Shown piece after piece: positions 1 to 4,629 of a stretch of 5,168 nt of DNA. How positions within the stretch are numbered: position 1 is the stretch's first letter; each line of letters opens with the position of its first letter. Position numbers and translations under genes: made by a program. The notes beneath the pieces are model-generated. The model had not been told where the DNA came from and made no database searches. It saw nothing but the letters and a program-made list of their open reading frames with translations. This DNA is from an uncultured Selenomonadaceae bacterium (GTDB lineage Bacteria; Bacillota; Negativicutes; Selenomonadales; Selenomonadaceae). The stretch is from the NCBI GenBank assembly GCA_902782705.1, contig CACZOL010000023.1, positions 1-5,168 of the forward strand, written 5' to 3'.

Positions 1-287
1 CCTTGGGAAATCAGATAATTCGCCGTCATCTGCACCGTCGTCGACGGAGGATAGGCGCTGACGTTCATTTCCGCGACGCCGTGATCGGCGCAGCAGACAA
101 TCGTGCATTTTTTCGGTGCGGACGGCGACTCCTCTCCCGTGATTGCGACATATTTTTCCAAAAGCTCCCCCAAGGCGCCGAGCGGTTTCCCTTCGCCGAG
201 CAGCTCTTCCAGCCGCGACCGGACGGCGCTCTCCGCCGCTTCGTCCGGCGGCTGTATTTTTGCGATTGTATCCTGAAGCAAAGACAT
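1..287 (-). CDS. cobT: CobT, nicotinate-nucleotide--dimethylbenzimidazole phosphoribosyltransferase (N-terminal part, cut by window edge)
   Basis: CobT is a cytoplasmic enzyme that transfers phosphoribose from nicotinate mononucleotide to a lower-ligand base, usually 5,6-dimethylbenzimidazole, giving alpha-ribazole phosphate for assembly of the cobamide nucleotide loop. Only the first 95 codons are present; the family is normally about 350 residues. Visible family features are an N-terminal helix (LLQDTIAKIQ, residues 3-12), a KPLGALG segment (34-40) matching the usual KPxGSLG, and the strongly conserved CCADHGVAEMNVSAYP stretch (65-80) followed by TVQMTANYL (84-92). The ATG at 287-285 has an AGGGAGG ribosome binding site six bases upstream. 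It lies downstream of the DUF6935-like gene on the same strand, separated by a hairpin, and no other cobamide gene is visible in the window. Some Negativicutes CobT homologues (ArsA/ArsB type) activate phenolic bases, so the base specificity cannot be settled from this fragment. Confidence 0.9.
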   Translation of the reverse strand, partial: MSLLQDTIAKIQPPDEAAESAVRSRLEELLGEGKPLGALGELLEKYVAITGEESPSAPKKCTIVCCADHGVAEMNVSAYPPSTTVQMTANYLISQ

Positions 288-333
288 GTTGTTCCTCCCT
301 GCGGAAAATAACCGCGCGGCGAATCACGACAAG

Positions 334-378
334 AATCCCCCGTGTGCGTTCTCTTTACTTTACCGCAGACGGGGGATT
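334..378 (-). terminator. Hairpin between the DUF6935-like gene and cobT, probable weak terminator
   Basis: A perfect 10-bp inverted repeat (AATCCCCCGT at 334-343 and its complement at 369-378) is extended, after one mismatch, by TGCG/CGCA (345-348 and 364-367) around a 15-base loop. It begins about 17 bases after the stop of the DUF6935-like gene, as expected for its terminator. The T-run after the stem on the minus strand is poor (ATTCTTGTCG), so termination may be partial and cobT may receive read-through. The rest of the 107-base gap holds only the cobT ribosome binding site; I see no cobalamin riboswitch core in it. Confidence 0.5.
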
Positions 379-394
379 TTGTACAGAAGCTTTT

Positions 395-970
395 TTACCG
401 CCAAGGATCTTTCGACGCGGGGACACGGATTCCCGTCAAGAGGCCGGGATTCTCCCAAAGGAACCACTCGCCCGTCGAGGGCTTCAGCCGCAGCATAATC
501 GGCCGCGGGCTGTCCGCGCCGCCGCTGCGGATATAAAGCGTAGCGTACCCCTCAGCCAAGTAGCTGTTCGGATTATCCGAAACGGTAACACTGTATGGTT
601 GGATCGGCGTGTAATCGTTTTCCGGCGTTGCACCGTTGAAATGGGAACGCGCCACATAATCGCGATCCTTCAAGAGCTGATCCTTCAAGAGCTGAATGTC
701 ATGCGGCGACAACGGGCGCGGTCCGCGCAATACGTTCAGCATCGCGATCCCCGCCTCCTGATCCTCAGTGAAGCGAACAAGAGCGGCAACCGTCAGGGCC
801 GCCGTCTCCTCCGGCGTCTTGCCGGGCGCGACCTCCGCCGCCGTCTGGGGCAGCGCGTCAAACTCGACGCGAACCCAATGCTCCGAGGACTCCAGCTTCA
901 TCGCCGCCTCGACAGGCGACACGCACAACAGAACGGCAAACAATACCCCAAACAAAATCCGATACTCCAT
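395..970 (-). CDS. Exported DUF6935-like protein of unknown function
   Basis: Predicted 191-residue exported protein. A Sec signal peptide is clear: MEYR, then a hydrophobic core (residues 5-16) and a cleavage site near PVEA|A (22/23). The mature part carries features I recall from a widespread Firmicutes family annotated as DUF6935: VEFDALPQT (36-43), ETAALTVAALV (55-65), LRGPRPLSPHDIQLL (81-95), the YTPIQPYSVTVSDNPNSY run (120-137), IRSGGADSPRPIMLRLK (147-163) and GEWFLWE (167-173). The length is usual for that family, and its function is unknown. Three ATG codons stand in a row (976, 973, 970). The GGAGG at 982-978 is 1, 4 and 7 bases from them, so I chose the third; a start at 976 would add two Met. 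It lies downstream of the nucleoside hydrolase on the same strand, beyond a repeat hairpin. A perfect 15-bp tandem duplication encodes LLKDQLLKD within it. Confidence 0.85.
   Translation of the reverse strand: MEYRILFGVLFAVLLCVSPVEAAMKLESSEHWVRVEFDALPQTAAEVAPGKTPEETAALTVAALVRFTEDQEAGIAMLNVLRGPRPLSPHDIQLLKDQLLKDRDYVARSHFNGATPENDYTPIQPYSVTVSDNPNSYLAEGYATLYIRSGGADSPRPIMLRLKPSTGEWFLWENPGLLTGIRVPASKDPWR
664..695. repeat. Perfect 15-bp tandem duplication inside the DUF6935-like gene
   Basis: The unit GATCCTTCAAGAGCT occurs at 664-678 and again without a change at 679-693, followed by GA, the first two bases of a third unit. It is in frame and gives the repeated peptide LLKDQLLKD in a predicted helical segment. 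The lack of any base difference suggests either a recent slippage event or active expansion and contraction. Confidence 0.9.
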
Positions 971-977
971 CATCATA

Positions 978-990
978 CCTCCCCATTATA
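978..990 (-). promoter_or_regulatory. Start-deciding Shine-Dalgarno with a TATAAT box beside it
   Basis: On the minus strand a perfect TATAAT (990-985) is followed almost at once by GGGGAGGT (984-977) and the three ATG codons. The Shine-Dalgarno is convincing. If TATAAT were a real -10 box, transcription would begin around 978 inside the Shine-Dalgarno and leave a leader of only about eight bases. No -35 is seen at 1008-1013, which lies in the heptamer repeat. The ribosome binding site is therefore well supported and the promoter is doubtful. Confidence 0.45.
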
Positions 991-992
991 AG

Positions 993-1088
993 AAGTTAGG
1001 AGTGAGGAATGAGGAGTGAGGAGTGAGGAGTTTATTACAGATTTTATAACGTATTCACTCCTAACTCCTATCTCCTATCTCCTAACTT
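993..1088. repeat. Inverted arrays of heptamer tandem repeats forming a 96-bp hairpin element
   Basis: The left arm has five heptamers on the plus strand (995-1029: GTTAGGA, GTGAGGA, ATGAGGA, GTGAGGA, GTGAGGA). The right arm has four on the minus strand (1086-1059: GTTAGGA, GATAGGA, GATAGGA, GTTAGGA). The outer ends form a perfect 10-bp inverted repeat (AAGTTAGGAG at 993-1002 and its complement at 1079-1088), and the inner ends pair as AGGAGT/ACTCCT (1026-1031, 1057-1062). The centre is about 25 AT-rich bases. The arms differ by exactly one heptamer. The element fills most of the 123 bases between the nucleoside hydrolase stop and the DUF6935-like start codon, and may be a non-coding repeat element of the short-tandem-repeat or MITE-like kind. 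I see no target-site duplication. It could also affect termination between the two genes. Confidence 0.85.
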
Positions 1089-1093
1089 TTAGC

Positions 1094-2191
1094 TTACAGC
1101 GTCTTTAATGTATCGTGGATCATCCACAAGATTTTCTTCTGATCGACGTTCTTGACGATTCTTGCCTTTTGCGTGCCTTCGGGCTGGACTCTAATATACG
1201 CCAAGGTCTGACCGTAGGACGGCGAGTAAACGTCGTTGACGTCAATCGGCATCGTGACTTCCTCAGTGATCACCGACGGATCGATGATCAGCGCGGCGGT
1301 CAGCACGTCCCAGATGAAAGTCGGCGTGCCGGTTTCGAGATATTCGGCGAGATAGTGGCGCTGCATCATCATGTTGAATTCGGGACTCTTGATGAGTGCC
1401 TTGAAGCCGAAAAAGTCTTCCTTTCTCATCTCCATTTTTTCGCAGGCGTCCAGCGGCACGACAATCTGCTCTTTCCAAGGCGCACGCATGACCTTCTTCG
1501 CCGACTCCGGATCGATCCAGACGTTGAACTCCGCCGCCGGAGTCACGTTGCCCTGCTGGAAGAAAGCGCCGCTCATGTAGGCGACGCGTTTCACCATCGG
1601 CACGATCTCCGGCGCTTTCTCGATGGCTTTCGCGATATTCGTGCAGGGACCGATGACGGCAAGCGTCACCTCTCCCGGATGTTCCTTGACGATGCGAATA
1701 ATCATATCCTCCGCCGCCTCGTCTACCGGAGCGAGGGTCGACGAACTCTCCCCGTAATTATGACGGTACGAAGTCTGCCAATCCTTCGGACGCGCATATC
1801 CCGTCGCACCGGAATGAGCATCGTGCCCTCGGCCGAAAGTGCGGTTTTCCACGGCGATGTTTTTGAACCGTTCAATCATTTCGGGACGCGGCTCTCCTAT
1901 GGCTACGGGAACATCCTTGACACCCAGCCCCTCGAGTTGGCGGATGGTGAATGCGGCACCGTCTTCGGCCCATGTGTTGCCGGTCACGACGGTCACGCCA
2001 AGCAGCTTTACCTTCGGCGAGCGCGCCAACATAATCATCGCGACGCCGTCGTCAAACATCTCGACCATATCAGTGTCGAGCAGCACCAGCTCTTTTGCTG
2101 CGGCAACCGGCGCGGCAAACAAAAAGAATGCCAACGCAAAAGCACAGAAAAAACGGCAACCATCTTCCCATTTTTTTAGAACATTTTTCAC
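1094..2191 (-). CDS. Exported nucleoside hydrolase (inosine/uridine-preferring family)
   Basis: Nucleoside hydrolases of the IunH/Rih family cleave the N-glycosidic bond of ribonucleosides to give free base and ribose, using a calcium-bound water. This one is 365 residues and has a signal peptide (hydrophobic core about 14-27, cleavage near VAAA|K at 32/33), so it should act in the periplasm or outside the cell, unlike the cytoplasmic E. coli enzymes. Family marks are the metal-binding LDTDMVEMFDDG (38-49, acidic residues D39, D41, D47, D48), VTVVTGN (66-72), IGPCTNIAKAI (180-190, T184 and N185), EFNVWIDPESA (221-231) and the C-terminal FIWDVLTAALIIDP (292-305), where D295 should be the last calcium ligand. 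The usual His before that Asp is Trp294. The start is GTG at 2191-2189 with GGGGGAG six bases upstream; the nearby ATG at 2184 is out of frame. The substrate cannot be told from sequence. Confidence 0.93.
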   Translation of the reverse strand: MKNVLKKWEDGCRFFCAFALAFFLFAAPVAAAKELVLLDTDMVEMFDDGVAMIMLARSPKVKLLGVTVVTGNTWAEDGAAFTIRQLEGLGVKDVPVAIGEPRPEMIERFKNIAVENRTFGRGHDAHSGATGYARPKDWQTSYRHNYGESSSTLAPVDEAAEDMIIRIVKEHPGEVTLAVIGPCTNIAKAIEKAPEIVPMVKRVAYMSGAFFQQGNVTPAAEFNVWIDPESAKKVMRAPWKEQIVVPLDACEKMEMRKEDFFGFKALIKSPEFNMMMQRHYLAEYLETGTPTFIWDVLTAALIIDPSVITEEVTMPIDVNDVYSPSYGQTLAYIRVQPEGTQKARIVKNVDQKKILWMIHDTLKTL

Positions 2192-2305
2192 TGGACACTC
2201 CCCCTTAAGATATTGTAAAGTAAATTCGCAATATTAAATATATCCTACCCGAACGGGAAAAGAAATAGGTATAAGGTATTTGAATGGAGAGGGAGGAAAC
2301 TACCA
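2192..2305. promoter_or_regulatory. Divergent promoter region between nucleoside hydrolase and the 205-residue exported protein gene
   Basis: This 114-base AT-rich gap must hold the promoters of both flanking, divergently read genes. Toward the nucleoside hydrolase, TTCCCG (2259-2254) and TAATAT (2236-2231) stand 17 bases apart, a weak match. Toward the plus-strand gene, TATAAG (2270-2275) is a possible -10 without a good -35. A small CCCGAACGGG dyad lies at 2248-2257. Ribosome binding sites are clear: GGGGGAG for the minus-strand gene and GGGAGG (2291-2296) for the plus-strand gene. The exact promoter boxes are guesses. Confidence 0.4.
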
Positions 2306-2923
2306 ATGAAACTGAACCGGAAATGGATGGCCGCAATCATGTTAGGCGTCGCGCTGGCGACGGGAACGCCTTCCGCATCGGCGGATTCGTCGGTGGAGCC
2401 CGTCGGGCAAAAAACATTTCTCTATCTGGACGCAAATGAAATCTGGCTGACGGAGGACGTCAGAGCCGTGAATCGGAAGGACGGCACGATCGTCCTGATG
2501 GATGGAGCCGGCAAGCAGAAAATGGCCATGCGTAACATAGACGCCGCAAAAGGCGGCGTAGGCTTCTATGTGCGGGAAATCCGCGTTCCCGAAGAAACCG
2601 ACAAGCGTTTCTGGGAAATATTCGCCACCGTGGGCGCCCATGACAAGAACTGCGGCTATTGGCTGATTTCCGAGGAGAGCGGCCAATGGCGCTTTGAACT
2701 GATGGTGGAGGATCTCATCGCCGTCGGTTACAAACCGATGGATTGGCACCTCCTGACCTCGAAAATCGAAGACGGGCAATACATCCTGGAAAGCGCCATC
2801 GAGTATATGCCGGAGGGCGCGCAGTTCGGCTATGAGCGGAAGATTCTGACGGACTGGAGCGCGGAACTGATCTGGTCTGAAAAAACGCGGTCGTTTTTGA
2901 TGCGCCAGCTGCCGCTCGGGTAA
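2306..2923 (+). CDS. Exported protein of unknown function
   Basis: A 205-residue protein that I do not recognise. It begins with a typical Sec signal peptide: KLNRK, a hydrophobic stretch (8-19) and a cleavage site near SASA|D (26/27). The mature part looks like a mixed beta/alpha domain rich in short strands: TFLYLDANEIWL (37-48), TIVLMDG (61-67), VGFYVREIRVP (85-95), a WEIFATVGAHDKNCGYWLI stretch (103-121), QWRFELMVEDLIAVGY (127-142) and the C-terminal AELIWSEKTRSFLMRQL (186-202). A single Cys (C116) remains after cleavage. There are no membrane segments beyond the signal peptide and no enzyme motif that I can name. The ATG has GGGAGG nine bases upstream. It stands alone, with a promoter region shared with the divergent nucleoside hydrolase and a strong hairpin 23 bases after its stop, so it is probably a single-gene transcript of the periplasm or cell surface. 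Confidence 0.85.
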   Translation: MKLNRKWMAAIMLGVALATGTPSASADSSVEPVGQKTFLYLDANEIWLTEDVRAVNRKDGTIVLMDGAGKQKMAMRNIDAAKGGVGFYVREIRVPEETDKRFWEIFATVGAHDKNCGYWLISEESGQWRFELMVEDLIAVGYKPMDWHLLTSKIEDGQYILESAIEYMPEGAQFGYERKILTDWSAELIWSEKTRSFLMRQLPLG

Positions 2924-2940
2924 GATGCGCGAAACGAGAC

Positions 2941-2985
2941 GCTAAAAAGTTTTGGGAGTAAGAAATCTTACTCCCAAAACTTAGC
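2941..2985 (+). terminator. Long perfect hairpin, probable terminator of the 205-residue protein gene
   Basis: Arms at 2947-2962 and 2967-2982 are perfectly complementary over 16 bp, with the four-base loop AAAT. GCT/AGC at the outer ends (2941-2943, 2983-2985) can also pair, leaving three extra A residues on the left. The GC part of the stem is GGGAG, flanked by A- and T-runs that pair with each other. After the stem the plus strand lacks a good T-run, while the minus strand has TTTTT, so the structure is strongest as a terminator read from the right. Its place just after the stop at 2923 still favours ending that transcript. Confidence 0.65.
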
Positions 2986-3118
2986 AGCTATTAAAATGGT
3001 AGGGCTTTTGTCTTTTTCCGCACAAAACCGCACCTCTTCGGCAGGAAAATTCGACGAGATATAGAAAATTACATTGGATTTGAAAATTTCGCGATGCACG
3101 GAATCGAGGGATTATAAT
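2986..3118 (+). promoter_or_regulatory. Leader and likely promoter of the three-gene exported-protein operon
   Basis: This gap contains no gene that I can support. It must carry the promoter for the downstream operon if the hairpin at 2947-2982 terminates. The best pair I find is TTCGGC (3037-3042) and TATAGA (3060-3065) with a 17-base spacer, a poor match in the -35. A TATAAT at 3113-3118 touches the start codon and cannot serve this gene. The ribosome binding site GAGGG (3106-3110) lies eight bases before the ATG and fixes the start at 3119. CCGCAC occurs twice, four bases apart (3018-3033). Confidence 0.3.
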
Positions 3119-4123
3119 ATGAAAGCATTGGCAATCGGCGTTCTGGCAGCGGCTCTTCTTGGAGCTTTTGCCGGGACGCCTGTTTGTTTTGCGGCGGACA
3201 CGGATGTGGAAATTGACGGCGGCACCCGTGACAACTCGGTGCGCCATACGTCCCCCGTGGTAATCTCCTCGAAGGATATTTCATCGTTCCGGCTGCGGTT
3301 CCAGTACAGCAAGGATTATGACAAGGAAGATGCGCTGCGGGGGCGCTACCCGTCAGGCTGGTATGATTTGCGTCTGGATAGAAGCGAAAACGGCGCGGAC
3401 TGTCATCTCGAATACTGGGTGGACAATACGCCGAGCCGCAAAGCAGATTTTCCCGTCGCCGCCGTCGCGCTCGCGCAGCTGGACAAGCTGTTGAAAGAAC
3501 ATGACACAGCACAGATCGACGGTCATTCTCTTTACAATTCCGCGCTCGGCGACGATATGAAGCTTGAAGTCCGCTACGAGAACGGCGAGACCATCCACGC
3601 GGACGGACAGGGCGGCGACGTAAAGCCCGACGCCAAATATTATCAAGAGGAATGGTTTATTGACTTCTTCCGTGCGCTGGGGCGCGAATACGGGCACGAC
3701 ACCCTCGGCCCCGCGCTGAAACGTTGCACGTACAGCTGTGGCGGCGGTAAACCCGGCGGCTATATCCATATGACAATTTCGATCGAGAAAGACGGAACCG
3801 TGCGGGCGAAGATGGACTCCCGGAGCCGGTATGACGCCCCGGAAATTCAGCGCGAACGCGAATTGCCGAAAGAAGCCCTCGACAAGATCGCGGCGATGTT
3901 TGACCGCGGCGACCTGTTCCATTGGGCGAAGACGCCCTGGGAAAAGATTGACGTCCTGGACGGGGACACGGCAGAAGTCTCTTTCGACTACGCGGACGGA
4001 AGCTATGCGAGCTTCTATGACAACAACGAACTGCCAAAGGAAGCCCTAGAAGCTATGGAGCAGGTGAAAGAATTCCTCCTTTGGGAACTGCTCAAAAAGG
4101 GCGACAAGGAGGGCTCTCCATGA
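3119..4123 (+). CDS. Exported two-domain protein with C-terminal GGGxxGG domain, first gene of the operon
   Basis: A 334-residue protein with a signal peptide (hydrophobic core 4-18, cleavage near CFA|A at 25/26) and no further membrane segment. The C-terminal half (about 202-326) is a domain with CTYSCGGGKPGGYIHM (203-218), EKDGTVRAKMDS (223-234), MFDRGDLFHW (260-269), VLDGDTAEVSFDYADGS (279-295) and LLWELLK (320-326). The next gene encodes a close paralogue of it, about 40 percent identical by hand alignment. I recall similar YSxGGGMxGG domains in many Firmicutes exported proteins of unknown function. The N-terminal half (about 50-190) seems to follow the same pattern in diverged form (RLRFQYS, then LDKLLKEHD, LEVRYENGE and a closing IDFFRALG helix), suggesting an internal duplication. 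Cys95, Cys203 and Cys207 remain after cleavage and could form a disulfide. An upstream TTG start at 3074 was rejected because it precedes the signal peptide. The stop overlaps the next start by ATGA. Function unknown. Confidence 0.88.
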   Translation: MKALAIGVLAAALLGAFAGTPVCFAADTDVEIDGGTRDNSVRHTSPVVISSKDISSFRLRFQYSKDYDKEDALRGRYPSGWYDLRLDRSENGADCHLEYWVDNTPSRKADFPVAAVALAQLDKLLKEHDTAQIDGHSLYNSALGDDMKLEVRYENGETIHADGQGGDVKPDAKYYQEEWFIDFFRALGREYGHDTLGPALKRCTYSCGGGKPGGYIHMTISIEKDGTVRAKMDSRSRYDAPEIQRERELPKEALDKIAAMFDRGDLFHWAKTPWEKIDVLDGDTAEVSFDYADGSYASFYDNNELPKEALEAMEQVKEFLLWELLKKGDKEGSP

Positions 4124-4629
4124 AATCTTGGAAAACAATGATACCGGCCGCACTGACGATTTTCTGTGCGTTCCTTGGTTCTCCCTTTTGTCATGCGGCG
4201 GAGCCGGCGCTTGTTCTTTGTTCCTACTATTCGGGCGGCGGCATGTCCGGCGGTCATCTTTATATGAAGCTTTGGATACAGGAGGACGGAACGACACGAG
4301 CGACGCTGGATTCGATGATCGAAAACGGCGCCCCGAAAATTCACCGGGAACTCTCCGACGTCCCTCGGGAAAAACTCGTCGAGATTTCGTCGATGTTCAG
4401 CCGCAACGATCTTTTCCAATGGGAGAAAGCGCCGCCAAGCGAAGTCGTAGCGCTTGACGCGGACAACGTGAGCGTAGGCTTCCGCTACGAAGACGGCAGC
4501 GAGGCGATGCTCCACAGCGGCTATGAAATGCCCAGAGAAGCTTTCGCCGTCATGCAAAAGGCGCAGACAATCCTTTGGGAGCTCTTGAAAGATGCGCCGC
4601 AGGTGGAAAATCAGGAGGACTCCCGATGA
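4120..4629 (+). CDS. Exported single-domain GGGxxGG protein, paralogue of the preceding gene's C-terminal domain
   Basis: A 169-residue protein with a signal peptide (core about 8-19, cleavage near CHA|A at 26/27) followed directly by one domain. Its key stretches match the upstream protein without large gaps: CSYYSGGGMSGGHLYM (34-49), QEDGTTRATLDS (54-65), APKIHREL (71-78), MFSRNDLFQW (92-101), ALDADNVSVGFRYEDGS (111-127) and LWELLK (152-157). One Cys (C34) is left in the mature part and aligns with Cys203 of the paralogue; the second Cys there is Ser here. The leader peptides are also alike (AFLGSPFCHAAE against AFAGTPVCFAAD). The ATG at 4120 overlaps the previous TGA, and AAGGAGGG (4106-4113) sits six bases before it, so a longer in-frame start at 4081 is unnecessary. 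Translation is probably coupled on both sides. Function unknown; a structural or binding role in the envelope fits better than an enzyme, since no catalytic motif is seen. Confidence 0.9.
   Translation: MKSWKTMIPAALTIFCAFLGSPFCHAAEPALVLCSYYSGGGMSGGHLYMKLWIQEDGTTRATLDSMIENGAPKIHRELSDVPREKLVEISSMFSRNDLFQWEKAPPSEVVALDADNVSVGFRYEDGSEAMLHSGYEMPREAFAVMQKAQTILWELLKDAPQVENQEDSR

Noticed and set aside
288..394. Cobalamin riboswitch upstream of cobT
   Set aside because: The gap is only 107 bases and is largely taken up by a simple hairpin. I do not find the conserved B12-box sequence.
143..991. Long plus-strand open frame of 282 codons
   Set aside because: It lies opposite the DUF6935-like gene and cobT, is very rich in Arg, and has no ribosome binding site. 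The minus-strand frames have signal peptides and family motifs.
993..1088. CRISPR-like array
   Set aside because: The repeat unit is seven bases with no spacers, and the two arrays are inverted relative to each other, so this is a short tandem repeat hairpin.
1115..2179. Long plus-strand open frame of 354 codons
   Set aside because: It is the antisense shadow of the nucleoside hydrolase, rich in His, Arg and Asp, with no recognisable motif and no Shine-Dalgarno.
2996..3064. Possible 22-codon small open frame in the operon leader
   Set aside because: No ribosome binding site precedes the ATG, and the peptide shows no leader-peptide or toxin character.
3074..3118. Upstream TTG start that would lengthen the 334-residue protein by 15 residues
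   Set aside because: It would bury the signal peptide behind a charged extension. The ATG at 3119 has a GAGGG at eight bases and puts the hydrophobic leader at the N-terminus.
3353..3922. Minus-strand open frame of 189 codons
   Set aside because: It is the antisense shadow of the 334-residue exported protein, and no start signal supports it.
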